Source: Salinisphaera sp. T31B1 (GTDB lineage Bacteria > Pseudomonadota > Gammaproteobacteria > Nevskiales > Salinisphaeraceae). Taken from it: DNA of 64,000 nt. The notes below the pieces were generated by a model that did not search any database, was not told where the DNA came from, and saw nothing but the letters and a program-made list of their open reading frames with translations. This document shows positions 1 through 8,993 of this stretch, in pieces. The stretch is taken from the NCBI RefSeq assembly GCF_040361275.1, contig NZ_APNH01000003.1:248001-312000 (forward strand), written 5' to 3'. The stretch's first letter is position 1. The number at the start of each line of letters is the position of its first letter. Made by a program: the position numbers and the translations under genes.

Positions 1-2133
1 CCCGAGCTCGCCGGCGGCCGGGGACGGGCGATCTACAACGACGCCGACCAGATTTATCTGAGCGATCCGGCCCGGCTGTTCGATCTGGAGATGGGCGAGG
101 CCGGCGTGCTGTCGATCAACGATCGCGACACCTCGGTGATGCTGATCGACTGCGAGAAGATGCGGCCGCTGTGGAATGGCGCCGCGGCCCGGCGTACGGG
201 TAACCGCGAACTGGAAAAGCGCATGCGCGAGGCCGGTCTGTGGGCCGATCTGGACGACGCCTGGAACGCGCGCGACGCAGAATATGTACCGGACGTGTCG
301 CATGTCGTGCATTACACGACGATCCATAGCCAGCCCTGGCGGCCGACGCCGCAGGATTATGTCTACCGTGCAAACCCGGCCGAAGCGGTCTGGACACGGA
401 TCGACCGGGAGGCCGACGAGGCGGGCTTTCAGCTGTTCGGCCCCGAGCAACCGAGCCCGGCCTTCCGACAGCGGGCAGGCGGTATTCACGCCGAGCCGGA
501 GGCCGCCGCACGTCGGGCCGAAATCCAGCGTCTGGCTCGCGATGCCGCGCCCGAGTCGTTGTTGTATTGCGGCGGCGACGAGGCCGGAACACGGGCCTCG
601 GTCGAGGCGATCGTGCCGCGGGCAGCGCGCCGGATTGCGAGTATCGATTTCACCGCCTTGACCGATCCTGTCTCGAGCGAGACGGTCGATATGGTGGCCG
701 TCGACGGGCTGGCCCAGCTGCCGGATCTGGATATCGCCTGGGTGCTTGATGCACTGTTTGCCCGGGCGCGTCGCGCGATTTCGGTCCATGTGAGCCTCGA
801 CAGCAGCCGCCACCGCAGCACGCCTGCCGATCAGATCTGGTGGTATCAGCAGATGGCCGCGGCCGGCGCACGCTATCCCGATCGGCACTGGCGCCTCGCG
901 GTTCGCTGGCCGCGACGTCTGGGCAAGACCCGCGTGTGGCGGTGGTCGGGCGGGGCGCTGCTGAGCAGGCGTCCGCGGGTCTGGGCCCTGCTGCATTACA
1001 AGACCGGCCATCGCAGCCAGGCCCTGGGCGTGGCAGACGCGCTCGGCTGGCCGTTCGAGACCCGAGACCTGGTACGTGAACCGTTGCGCTACGCCAGCGC
1101 ACTGGCGCGCGAGCGACTCGGTCTCGGCGGGCCGAGTCTGCCGGGCGGTCTGCGTCCGCCCTGGCCCGAGGTGGTGATTGCCTCCGGCTGGCTGCCTGCG
1201 GTCATGGCGCGCACCATCAATGCGCGCAATCGCGGTGCCAGCCGGCTGATTTTGCTCGGTCGGCGTGGGGGCCGGGTCGGTGAGAGCCAGGACATCGGCC
1301 TGGTCTGCCGACATTTCGATCTGCCGCCCAATCCGCGCGAGTTGATCACCACCTTGCCTCCGAACAAGGTCGACGACACACGGCTGGCTGCGGCTCGGGC
1401 GCGCTGGCCCAACCTGTATGCGCCCGGCGTGTCGCCACGTATAGCCTGGTTGGTCGGCGGCAATAGCGCTCAGCACGAACTCACGCCGGCCATGGCACGG
1501 CGTCTCGCGGAACAGATTCGCGCCGCCACAACGGCCGAATCGGGGCAGCTGGCAGTGCTGACCAGTCGCCGTACCGGCGCTGATGGCGTGGAGGCCATCC
1601 GCGAAGCGGTCGGCCGCGACACGATCTTCGAGCCCTGGAATGCCCATGCCGGCGATGCCAATCCCTATCTTGGCTATCTCGCCAACGCCGATGTCCTGAT
1701 CGTGACCGGTGAGAGCGAATCGATGCTGGCCGAAGCGGTGGCGACCGGCAAACCGGTGTATATCGTCGCCCTGCCCGAAAGGGCGCCCGGCGTTCGCCGG
1801 CGTCTGGCCGATTGGGTGGTCGGCCAGGCCAATACGGATCGTTTCAACGCGCGCGGTTCGCGCCGGCCTCAGGAAGGGCTGCAATATCTGTGCGCGCGTC
1901 TGGTCGAGCGTCGGGTGTTCGTGCCCCGACGCAACATGCCCCAGCTACACCAGGCGTTGGTGAACCAGGGTGTGGCCCGGTTGTTCGATGGCCATCTGAG
2001 CCCCTGGACGCCGCCGGTCTGGCACGAAACCGAGTGGGTCGCCCAGCGTATCCGTGCGCTGCTGCCGGCGGCCGGGCGGAGCGGGTCTGGCGCCGAGGGC
2101 GCGCGTCCGGTGAGCCGTGCGCTTCATGGCTGA
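1..2133 (+). CDS. Glycosyltransferase-like / ELM1-family fusion protein (5' end outside window)
   Basis: The frame is open from base 1, so the true start lies upstream; 710 residues are visible. The first residues carry an Asp-rich YNDADQIY motif followed by DPARLF, resembling the DxD region of nucleotide-sugar glycosyltransferases of the GT8 type. A middle part (about residues 180-310) looks like a degenerate Rossmann domain with LLYCGGDEAG but no clear SAM-binding glycine motif. From about residue 324 (RVWALLHYKTGHRSQ) to about 640 it matches the mitochondrial-fission ELM1 family (PF06258), a predicted GT-B fold of unknown activity in bacteria. It overlaps the next gene, another ELM1 protein, which suggests a shared role in surface-glycan assembly. 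Family placement of the C-terminal part is fairly secure; the N-terminal and middle assignments are inference. Confidence 0.75.
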   Translation, partial: PELAGGRGRAIYNDADQIYLSDPARLFDLEMGEAGVLSINDRDTSVMLIDCEKMRPLWNGAAARRTGNRELEKRMREAGLWADLDDAWNARDAEYVPDVSHVVHYTTIHSQPWRPTPQDYVYRANPAEAVWTRIDREADEAGFQLFGPEQPSPAFRQRAGGIHAEPEAAARRAEIQRLARDAAPESLLYCGGDEAGTRASVEAIVPRAARRIASIDFTALTDPVSSETVDMVAVDGLAQLPDLDIAWVLDALFARARRAISVHVSLDSSRHRSTPADQIWWYQQMAAAGARYPDRHWRLAVRWPRRLGKTRVWRWSGGALLSRRPRVWALLHYKTGHRSQALGVADALGWPFETRDLVREPLRYASALARERLGLGGPSLPGGLRPPWPEVVIASGWLPAVMARTINARNRGASRLILLGRRGGRVGESQDIGLVCRHFDLPPNPRELITTLPPNKVDDTRLAAARARWPNLYAPGVSPRIAWLVGGNSAQHELTPAMARRLAEQIRAATTAESGQLAVLTSRRTGADGVEAIREAVGRDTIFEPWNAHAGDANPYLGYLANADVLIVTGESESMLAEAVATGKPVYIVALPERAPGVRRRLADWVVGQANTDRFNARGSRRPQEGLQYLCARLVERRVFVPRRNMPQLHQALVNQGVARLFDGHLSPWTPPVWHETEWVAQRIRALLPAAGRSGSGAEGARPVSRALHG

Positions 2134-3211
2134 TGCCGCGAGCCGGCCCAGGGTATGGGTGTTGCTGGGTGAGGGCGCGGGCGGGAACGCCCAGATGATC
2201 GCGCTGGCCGAGGCGCTTGGCTGGGCCTACGAGACACGCCAGCTGGCCTGGAATCGGCTCAATCATCTGCCCAACCCGCTGATCGGCGCCCGCGCCTTCA
2301 CGCTCGATCGTCGCCGCTCGGATCGTCTGACGCCGCCCTGGCCGGATCTGGTCATCGCGGCGTCGCGTCGGTCGGCACCGATCGCGCGGTGGATCAAGCG
2401 TCAGTCCGGCGGACAGACGCGACTGGTCCACCTGCTGCATACCCAGATGTCGTTACATGCGTTCGATCTGGTGGTCACTCAGGCCCAGTTTCGGGTGCCC
2501 GCTGCGCCCAACGTGCTCCGTACCACGCTGCCGCTCAATCGTATCTCCACGGCGCGGCGCGCCGAGGCCGGGCGACGTTGGGCCGCGCGTCTGGCCGGTC
2601 TGCCCCGGCCCTGGATCGCGGTGCTCGTGGGAGGCAACAGTTCCAGCTACCGGCTGGATGCACGCACTGCCGCGGAACTGGGCGAAGCCGCGAACCGACA
2701 GGCCGCCGGGCTCGCGGGCAGCCTGTTGATCACCACCAGCCGGCGTACGCCGGCGGCCTCGACGGATGCGCTGATGGCACGGATCGACGTACCCCACCAT
2801 CTCTATCGATGGCGTGCCGAGGATGCGGACAACCCTTACGCTGGCTATCTTGCGCTGGCCGATCGCTTCATCGTCACCGGGGACAGCGCATCGCTACCGG
2901 CCGAGGCCTGTGCCACCGGCCGGCCGGTGCAGCTGTTCGAGTGGGCGCCGAGAAAACGACCGCGTCGGCTGCCGGCGTTGGCCAGCCGTATTCACGATCG
3001 CTTAGTCTATGCCGGCTGGATCAAACCGCGTCGCGATTTTGCTGCCTTTCATGCGACGCTGCGGGCACAGGGACTGGTCGACCGCGAGCCCTCGGCCCGG
3101 CCGGCCGACGATCTGGCCGTCGTGGTGGAGGCCGTGCAAGCCCTGATGACCGGCCAGGACAGCCGGACTGCGAATCTTTCAACCCGTCAACCGAGTGACG
3201 CTAGGTCATGA
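2126..3211 (+). CDS. ELM1-family protein (PF06258)
   Basis: A protein of 361 residues from the ATG at 2126; a GTG at 2117 in frame would add three residues. It begins RPRVWVLLGEGAGGNAQM and continues with PPWPDLVIAASRRSAPIARW, VGGNSSSYRL and a late ITTSRRTP block. All are typical of the ELM1/DUF1022 family and parallel the C-terminal half of the preceding gene, so the two are likely paralogues. Bacterial members often sit in lipopolysaccharide or capsule loci and may be GT-B-like transferases, but no reaction is established. The start overlaps the upstream stop (2131-2133) and the stop overlaps the next start (3208), so the genes are probably translationally coupled. Confidence 0.82.
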   Translation: MADAASRPRVWVLLGEGAGGNAQMIALAEALGWAYETRQLAWNRLNHLPNPLIGARAFTLDRRRSDRLTPPWPDLVIAASRRSAPIARWIKRQSGGQTRLVHLLHTQMSLHAFDLVVTQAQFRVPAAPNVLRTTLPLNRISTARRAEAGRRWAARLAGLPRPWIAVLVGGNSSSYRLDARTAAELGEAANRQAAGLAGSLLITTSRRTPAASTDALMARIDVPHHLYRWRAEDADNPYAGYLALADRFIVTGDSASLPAEACATGRPVQLFEWAPRKRPRRLPALASRIHDRLVYAGWIKPRRDFAAFHATLRAQGLVDREPSARPADDLAVVVEAVQALMTGQDSRTANLSTRQPSDARS

Positions 3212-3930
3212 CATATCTGGATTTCGCCCGTCTCGATGCCATGGACGGCAAAGCGTTCCGTAATACCGCGCCCTATCCGTGGGCCAATCCGGCAGGGCTG
3301 CTGACCGACGACGGATATCGGCGGCTGCTCGAGACCATGCCCACGACCGACAAGATGACCCCACAGTTCGGCCACGCCCGCTCACATGGGCAGAAGCCGC
3401 ACGACCGGTATTCACTGGAGTACCGCGAGGGCGTGGACATCTCGCCGGAATGGCAGGCCTTCATCGACGAACTGCAGGGGGATCGCTACCACGCGTTCAT
3501 CAAGCGCATGTTCGGGCGCGGTCTGTTCAAGCTCAATTTTCACTGGCACTACGCGCCCCGTGGCGCGTCGGTCTCGCCGCACTGCGATGCCCAGCGCAAA
3601 CTCGGCTCGCATATCTTCTATTTCAGCTCGCCCGACAACTGGCAGGCCGACTGGGGCGGCGATACGGTCATTCTGGACGACCATGGCAAGTTCGATCGTA
3701 AATCGGCGCCCGAGTTCGAGGACTTTCCCGACGCCTACGAAGGCGAGAGCATGGGCAACTACAGCCTGCTGTTCCAGCGCCAGTCCAAGTCCTGGCATGG
3801 GGTACGCGAGATCACCTGTCCCGAAGGCATGTATCGCAAGGTCTTCATCGTCGTGATCAACGATCGGGTACGCGCCGCCGTGCGTCGGATCAAGGGCCGG
3901 CTCAAGGGCGAGGAAATCCGGGATGTCTGA
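3208..3930 (+). CDS. 2-oxoglutarate/Fe(II) oxygenase-like protein
   Basis: A protein of 240 residues. The middle holds an HCD triplet (SPHCDAQRKLGSH) followed by a beta-strand-rich stretch (GGDTVIL), a distal histidine in SWHGVREI and an arginine in MYRKVFIVV. This order (HxD, distal His, Arg) is that of the double-stranded beta-helix 2-oxoglutarate-dependent dioxygenases, where the first three bind iron and the arginine binds the cosubstrate. Such enzymes hydroxylate proteins, lipids or sugars; the substrate here is unknown. It overlaps the ELM1 gene by four bases and the sulfotransferase by eight, so it is probably co-expressed with glycan-modifying enzymes. The superfamily is inferred from motifs alone. 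Confidence 0.6.
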   Translation: MTYLDFARLDAMDGKAFRNTAPYPWANPAGLLTDDGYRRLLETMPTTDKMTPQFGHARSHGQKPHDRYSLEYREGVDISPEWQAFIDELQGDRYHAFIKRMFGRGLFKLNFHWHYAPRGASVSPHCDAQRKLGSHIFYFSSPDNWQADWGGDTVILDDHGKFDRKSAPEFEDFPDAYEGESMGNYSLLFQRQSKSWHGVREITCPEGMYRKVFIVVINDRVRAAVRRIKGRLKGEEIRDV

Positions 3931-4936
3931 GGCGGTTGCCGCGACCGCACCGCCGGGCGTGGTAGCGCCGCTGAATCCGGATCGCCCGACCGTGATCCCC
4001 GTGCTCGGCGCCGGGCGTAGCGGCACCAGTGCTATCACGCGCGGGCTGGCAGCGCTCGGGGTGGATCTCGGCGACCGGCTGCGTCGGCCCGGTGGCAAGA
4101 ACCCGACCGGCTTTTTCGAAGATCGTGACGTCTTGTCGATCAGCAAGCAGCTCAAGCGTGCGCTGGGTATTCGCGGGCACAGCGTTCGCCTGCTCGACGA
4201 CACGGTGTTCGAGACTCCTCGCCTCAGGCATATACAAACGCGCGCGATCGAGACGCTCGGCCGGCGTTTCGGAGATACGCCGCTGTGGGGCTACAAGTAT
4301 TCCCGCACGCTGCGCACCATGCCGTTCTGGCAGGGCATTCACGAGGCCCTGGACCTGGACGTGCGCTATGTCATTGCGTTGCGCAATCCGCTGTCAGTCG
4401 CGCGTTCGCGAGGACAGATCAACCCGCAGCGCGGCCGTCAGGTCTGGTCGGACATGGAATGGCTGGTCAACGTGGTGCCCTATTTTCATCGCACCGCGGG
4501 CTGCCCGCGGGTGGTGGTCGACTTCGATCGTCTGATGCGCGACCCGCAGGGCCAGCTGGCGCGAGTGGCCCGTGATCTGGGGCTGCCCCTGGGCAAGGCC
4601 GAACAGTCGGGCATCCATGAATACGCCACCCGTTTCCTGAAGCAGGACAAGCCCAGAACACGGTTCACCCGTGCTGACCTGCTGGCCGATCCGCTGGCCA
4701 ATCGCTGGACGGCCGAGGGCTACGGTCTGCTCGACGAAGTGGCGGCCGACGAGCTCGCGCTCGACTCCCCCGAGTTCGTCGAACGCTGGGGGGCGATCGA
4801 GCAGGCGGTGACCGATCTCGCGCCTTTTCTGGCCGAGTTCGATCATCTGCGCGGCCAATTGGTGCAGGCGCGCTGGAACCCGACCAGCCCGCTGCAGGAA
4901 GCACGGCAGGTCTGGCGCGATCTCAAGGCCAAATGA
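3923..4936 (+). CDS. Sulfotransferase family protein
   Basis: A protein of 337 residues. The region PVLGAGRSGTSAITRGLAAL near residue 25 matches the 5'-phosphosulfate-binding loop of PAPS-dependent sulfotransferases. Later RNPLSVARSRGQ matches the 3'-phosphate-binding region (Arg and Ser contacting PAPS), and a VVVDFDRLMRDP segment is common in the family. It would transfer sulfate from PAPS to a hydroxyl or amine, probably on a cell-surface saccharide given the surrounding glycosyltransferases; the acceptor is unknown. It is the last gene of the plus-strand run and converges on a GT4 gene 18 bases away. Length is normal for bacterial members of this family. Confidence 0.82.
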   Translation: MSEAVAATAPPGVVAPLNPDRPTVIPVLGAGRSGTSAITRGLAALGVDLGDRLRRPGGKNPTGFFEDRDVLSISKQLKRALGIRGHSVRLLDDTVFETPRLRHIQTRAIETLGRRFGDTPLWGYKYSRTLRTMPFWQGIHEALDLDVRYVIALRNPLSVARSRGQINPQRGRQVWSDMEWLVNVVPYFHRTAGCPRVVVDFDRLMRDPQGQLARVARDLGLPLGKAEQSGIHEYATRFLKQDKPRTRFTRADLLADPLANRWTAEGYGLLDEVAADELALDSPEFVERWGAIEQAVTDLAPFLAEFDHLRGQLVQARWNPTSPLQEARQVWRDLKAK

Positions 4937-4954
4937 GATGGTCGCGCGCACACC

Positions 4955-6178
4955 TCATGTCGGTTCTGTGCCGGTCATCAGCTCGGCGTACCGTCGCGCC
5001 GAGCGCTCGGCGGAGTAGTCCTCGGCACGCGCCTTGAGCCGCGCCCGATCGGGCGGGTCATCCAGTGTCGCGGTGATGGCCTCTGCCATTGCGTCTACGT
5101 CGGCGACCGGGACCAGACGTCCGTATGCGCCGTGATCGAGTATTTCTGCGCTGCCGCCGGGGCAGTCCGTTGCCACCACCGGACAGCCGCAGGCCAGCGC
5201 CTGGATCAACACGCCGGGCAACCCCTCCCATTTCGAGGGCAGCACGAATACGGCCGCCCCTGCCATGGCCGGAAAAGGATGGTCATCCCAGCCGGGCAGC
5301 ATCACGTCGTCGGCCAGACCCAGTGTGTCGGCCAGTCGCATCATCGCCGTGCGTAGCGGGCCGTCGCCGATCAGCATGAGCCGCAGGGGCCGTGTTGAAC
5401 GCACCCGGGCGAATGCGTGCATGAGCGTGGCCGGGTCTTTCTGGTCCAGCAGGCGTCCGACGCCCAGAACCACCGGCGGCTCGTCCGCGGCGAACCAGGG
5501 GTGATCACTGCGTCGAGTCGCTGCGTCTCGCAGGGCGTCGTCGACCACGGGGTTGGGCGCGGTCGTGATGGATGCGCGCGCCAGGCCGGTGCATTCGGAC
5601 AGATCGTCGGCTACGGCCTGCGACACACCGACGATGGCATCGGCGGCCGGGTAGGAATGCGCCACCAGCGCCGGCAGGTGCCGCCAGCGGGATTTCGCCG
5701 CGTGACGCGCCACGAAATTCGAAAGCATGTTGCGCTCGCTGACCACGACCCGGCCGTCTATGCCCGCCAGCCGGTGCGCCCAGAGGGCGACCAGATTGCA
5801 CTGGGTCATGGCCGATAACAGCCCGATCGGACGCGTGGCCGCCAAGTGGTCGCGAAGGGCGGCCAGATAGGCGATCTTCGACCAGGTTTTGAGCGGCCAG
5901 AGCACGGTCGGACCGAGCGGGCGCAGCGCCGTCGGGTCGGCGCGCAGCGCCAGCGCCCGGCCGATCAGCGGCGCCGATCGTGCCAGCTCCACCACGTTGA
6001 CCCCGGCCCGACGAAGCTCGGCGGCAAGCACATCGTGGCCGTGGCAGACCACCAGATCCACGGCGAAGCCATCACGCGTCAACGCGGTGGCCAGGTTGCG
6101 CATGGAGCGCTGTACGCCGCCGCCGTTGAGCGAGGAAGTGAAGACCGTCAGACGTTCGGGCATGGATGGCATGGTCAT
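4955..6178 (-). CDS. Glycosyltransferase family 4 protein
   Basis: A protein of 407 residues from the ATG at 6178. It starts MPERLTVFTSSLNGGGVQRS, the N-terminal glycine-rich acceptor loop of GT-B retaining transferases, and has the C-terminal nucleotide-sugar site KWEGLPGVLIQALACGCPVV. The usual E-x7-E motif reads E-x7-Q here, a variant also seen in other GT4 enzymes. Downstream GGSAEIL is the usual family continuation. It would add a sugar to a lipid-linked glycan at the inner membrane. The chosen ATG overlaps the stop of a decayed GT2 reading frame (ATGA), a sign of former operon coupling; ATGs at 6172 and 6163 are alternatives. Confidence 0.85.
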   Translation of the reverse strand: MTMPSMPERLTVFTSSLNGGGVQRSMRNLATALTRDGFAVDLVVCHGHDVLAAELRRAGVNVVELARSAPLIGRALALRADPTALRPLGPTVLWPLKTWSKIAYLAALRDHLAATRPIGLLSAMTQCNLVALWAHRLAGIDGRVVVSERNMLSNFVARHAAKSRWRHLPALVAHSYPAADAIVGVSQAVADDLSECTGLARASITTAPNPVVDDALRDAATRRSDHPWFAADEPPVVLGVGRLLDQKDPATLMHAFARVRSTRPLRLMLIGDGPLRTAMMRLADTLGLADDVMLPGWDDHPFPAMAGAAVFVLPSKWEGLPGVLIQALACGCPVVATDCPGGSAEILDHGAYGRLVPVADVDAMAEAITATLDDPPDRARLKARAEDYSAERSARRYAELMTGTEPT

Positions 6179-6576
6179 GTGCCCGCACGCAGCCGGGGCT
6201 GTGTTGCGGCGCTCAGGACGGCCCATAGAGTCGCATGCAGCGCCCGGTGCAGCCATCGGGCAAGTGCGCCGAGGGCCATCGCCCGCCGCTGCGGCTGGGC
6301 GCAGTCTTCGCTGTGCGGACACGCCGGAAATTCGCTGCGCGCGGCCTCGATGCAGCGGTTGCATGGTGCGGCAACGGGCCGGCTTTCCGGGGTTCCGATC
6401 AGCGGCAGGGGTACATCGCGCTGACTGCCGATCAGCGCCGGGCGGTTGTCGATCGAACCGTCGTCGACCCGCAGCCATTCGAACTCCGTATGGAGCCGGC
6501 CCAGTCGGCTATCGATCGCCTCGCCCATGGAACGGGCACGATTGTTGACTGGAATGAAAGGCGTGACTCGAGGCAT
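6175..6576 (-). pseudogene. Truncated, decayed glycosyltransferase family 2 gene
   Basis: The frame reads MPRVTPFIPVNNRARSMGEA, then EFEWLRVDDGSIDN, ESRPVAAPCNRCIEAARSEF and HSEDCAQPQRRA. This tracks the GT2 N-terminus step by step: IPVYN, the DDGS nucleotide-binding motif, and NRGIEAARGE. Where the metal-binding D-x-D motif should be, the sequence reads HSED, and homology fades after about 100 residues; the frame stops at 133 residues whereas GT2 enzymes usually have 250 or more. I read it as the remnant of a once functional transferase co-transcribed with the downstream GT4 gene, whose ATG it overlaps. An upstream TTG at 6597 is in frame. A short expressed product cannot be excluded. Confidence 0.6.
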
Positions 6577-6680
6577 AGAGGACCGAACGGACGGCAAGCG
6601 CCGCCTTTATAAAACCGATAGGATACCCGGTCGCGCGGGATGTCGTGCGACGCCGCTCCGGGACGGCACGGGTCGGACGG

Positions 6681-6686
6681 TATAAT
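6681..6686 (+). promoter_or_regulatory. Possible -10 box upstream of the MsbA-type exporter
   Basis: A perfect TATAAT lies 30 bases upstream of the GTG start at 6716, in the gap between divergent genes. No good -35 hexamer is visible at 16-18 bases, so this is only a candidate promoter element. Confidence 0.35.
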
Positions 6687-6715
6687 GCATTTCCGAGCCA
6701 CGGTGAGCCGATCGC

Positions 6716-8434
6716 GTGCAACTGATCAAAGCCTTTTTCAAGCGGTACCCGCTGCAGTGCCTGATCGTCTGGAGTTGTCTGGTCGTGGCCAGCATCGCCG
6801 AGGGGCTGAGTCTGTCTACGCTTTTGCCGCTATTGTCGATCGCCACCGGCAACGACAACGGGCTGGTCGACCAGCGGACGTCGGATTTTCTCAGCGCGGC
6901 GCTCCACGATCTGTCGATCACCCCCACGATCGGTACGATGATCGTACTGGTGCTGGTCGGGTTGATGGTCAAGGCCGGCCTGACGCTGATCGCCTACCGG
7001 CAGGTCGGCTTCACCGTCGCCAATATCGCCACCGATGTGCGGCTGTCGTTTCTGCGCGCGCTGTCCGCCTCACGCTGGGAGTATTTCCTGCGTCAGCGCA
7101 CCGGCCGGCTGGCCAACTCGATCTCCACCGAAGCCTCGAGCAGTGCCAGCGCATTTCAAAGCGTCGCGGCGCTGTCGGCGCTGGTGTCGCAGTCGCTGGT
7201 GTTCCTCGTTGTGGCCTTGCTGATCAACTGGCATATCGCATTACTGGCATTGGCAGTGGGCGCGGTCATATTCGGCGTGCTCAAGGTCATGGTATCGATC
7301 TCGCGCGATGCCGGCGGCCGCCAGAAAGGCTTGTTCCAGCAGCTCATGGCCCTGCTGACCGACTCGTTGTCGTCGCTCAAGCCGCTCAAATCGATGGCGC
7401 GCGAAGGCGAGATGGATTCGCTGCTCGAGCGGCAGACGCGCGAGCTCAACGGCACCATGCGGACGCAGGTACTGGCCAGCGAAGTGCTCAAGGCCATGCA
7501 GGAGCTGCTGATCGGCCTGGTGCTGGTTGCCGGTGTGGCCGTATCGCTGCTGGTATGGCAGCTCGAACTCGCCGAGATCATGGTGCTCACGATCGTGCTC
7601 GCACGTATGCTCACGCGGCTGAGCAAGGTCCAGCAGGAATATCAGAAGCTGGCGTCCAAGGAGGCGTTCTACTGGGCCATGGACGATGCGGTCAACGAAG
7701 CGCGGGAAGCGCGCGAGGCCCCGTTCGGCACACGCCAGCCGACGTTAGCACAGGGCATCCGTCTGACCGGTCTCGGGTTTGGCTACGGCGAGTCGCGCGT
7801 ACTCGACAACTTCGAGCTTGAGATTCCTGCCGGCCAGGTCACGGCACTGATCGGCCCGTCCGGTGCCGGCAAGACCACGGCGGTGGATCTGATTATCGGT
7901 CTGCTGCGTGCCGATTCAGGAGAGGTGCTGATCGACGGCGTACCGCTGACCGATATCGATATCCGCCAGTGGCGCCGCATGATCGGGTATGTACCGCAGG
8001 ACACCACACTGCTGCACGACACGATTCTCAACAATGTTCGCATCGGCCATGAGGGCATCACCGAGGCAGATGCGCTATGGGCGCTCGACAAGGCGGGCGC
8101 GCTGGGCTTCATCGAGTCGCTGCCCGAAGGCGTGCATACGCCGGTCGGCGAACACGGCGCCCGTTTCTCCGGCGGTCAGCGCCAACGCATCGTGATCGCA
8201 CGTGCGCTGGCTCACCGGCCCAGCCTGCTGATTCTCGATGAAGCGACCAGCGCGCTGGACCCGGAAACAGAACGCGCGGTCAGCCAGACGCTGCGTGCAT
8301 TGGGCGATCGTTTCACGGTGCTGGCGATCTCGCATCGGCCGACGCTCATGGAGCTGGCCGATCATGTCTACCGTATCGAGGCCGGCAAGGCCTGGCCGTT
8401 GAGCGCCGATCAGGCGAATGCCGCGGCCGGCTGA
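6716..8434 (+). CDS. ABC exporter, fused permease-ATPase (MsbA/lipid-exporter type)
   Basis: A protein of 572 residues with a GTG start. Residues 1-310 form a six-helix ABC transmembrane domain. The nucleotide-binding domain follows with Walker A GPSGAGKTT, a Q-loop (YVPQDTTL), the signature FSGGQRQR, Walker B LLILDEATSALD and a switch histidine (ISHRPT). The half-transporter would work as a homodimer exporting a lipid-linked molecule or polysaccharide precursor across the inner membrane. Its place beside glycosyltransferase and sulfotransferase genes suggests export of a surface glycolipid. MsbA itself usually precedes lpxK, which is absent here, so a dedicated glycan or lipid flippase is equally possible; I therefore give no symbol. 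Confidence 0.85.
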   Translation: MQLIKAFFKRYPLQCLIVWSCLVVASIAEGLSLSTLLPLLSIATGNDNGLVDQRTSDFLSAALHDLSITPTIGTMIVLVLVGLMVKAGLTLIAYRQVGFTVANIATDVRLSFLRALSASRWEYFLRQRTGRLANSISTEASSSASAFQSVAALSALVSQSLVFLVVALLINWHIALLALAVGAVIFGVLKVMVSISRDAGGRQKGLFQQLMALLTDSLSSLKPLKSMAREGEMDSLLERQTRELNGTMRTQVLASEVLKAMQELLIGLVLVAGVAVSLLVWQLELAEIMVLTIVLARMLTRLSKVQQEYQKLASKEAFYWAMDDAVNEAREAREAPFGTRQPTLAQGIRLTGLGFGYGESRVLDNFELEIPAGQVTALIGPSGAGKTTAVDLIIGLLRADSGEVLIDGVPLTDIDIRQWRRMIGYVPQDTTLLHDTILNNVRIGHEGITEADALWALDKAGALGFIESLPEGVHTPVGEHGARFSGGQRQRIVIARALAHRPSLLILDEATSALDPETERAVSQTLRALGDRFTVLAISHRPTLMELADHVYRIEAGKAWPLSADQANAAAG

Positions 8435-8444
8435 ACCGCGTTCA

Positions 8445-8888
8445 CTACGGCGTACGTCCGGCACGGGCCAGACGGGCCAGAGCCTCGGCCAAGCCGGGAT
8501 CGCCCACATGGCCGGCCACGCGCTGGATATGCGAACGGCTGGCATGGCTGATCACGCGCGGCACCGGCGCGGCCCGCGGTCGATCGCGACGCGGGCGCAC
8601 GCGTACCTCGACTGATTCGATATGCAGCTGCATGCGCTGGGCCAGCGCGCGCACGATCGCTGGCTGCATGTAGCGCAATCGCGTCGCCCAGCCGGCGTGT
8701 TCGACATGCAGCGTCAGACGGTAATGATCGTAGGCGGCAACCTGGAACTGGCGATCCGCGGCCTCGGGCAGGATCTCGGCAATCGCGGCGCGCATGCGAT
8801 CGAGAAACCGGGCGCGGCCGATCAGGTCCGCGACGTCCGGAGTGGCTGTATGCAGCAAGGACTGGATTGAACGCGGCGTCGTCCCCAT
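8445..8888 (-). CDS. dciA: DUF721/DciA-family protein, likely DnaB helicase loader
   Basis: A protein of 147 residues that begins [12 protein letters not shown], with an N-terminal part typical of DUF721 (a KH-like fold) containing [16 protein letters not shown]. The C-terminal part is Arg-rich and probably disordered. DciA is the ancestral bacterial operator of the replicative helicase in lineages lacking DnaC. In many gammaproteobacteria it lies beside secA, as here, transcribed divergently. It converges on the ABC exporter with a gap of 10 bases. Assignment rests on fold-like motifs, length and location. Confidence 0.78.
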   Translation of the reverse strand: MGTTPRSIQSLLHTATPDVADLIGRARFLDRMRAAIAEILPEAADRQFQVAAYDHYRLTLHVEHAGWATRLRYMQPAIVRALAQRMQLHIESVEVRVRPRRDRPRAAPVPRVISHASRSHIQRVAGHVGDPGLAEALARLARAGRTP

Positions 8889-8975
8889 AGTATCGGCTAC
8901 ACGTGTCCTGGACAGGCGCGACGAGCGTATCAGGTCCTTCGGCCGCCGGTTACTGAAAGCCGCGCCGGGCCTGCG

Positions 8976-8981
8976 GTATCA
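8976..8981 (+). promoter_or_regulatory. Possible -10 box of secA
   Basis: TATCAT lies 69 bases upstream of the secA start within GCGGTATCATGC. It matches a sigma-70 -10 element at five of six positions; no convincing -35 hexamer is seen. It would place the downstream hairpin inside the secA leader. Confidence 0.3.
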
Positions 8982-8993
8982 TGCCCGTTTTGG

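Noticed and set aside
4955-6478. Longer start for the GT4 gene at 6478
   Set aside because: The extra 100 residues lie over the GT2 remnant in another frame and have no homology; ATG 6178 fits the family N-terminus.
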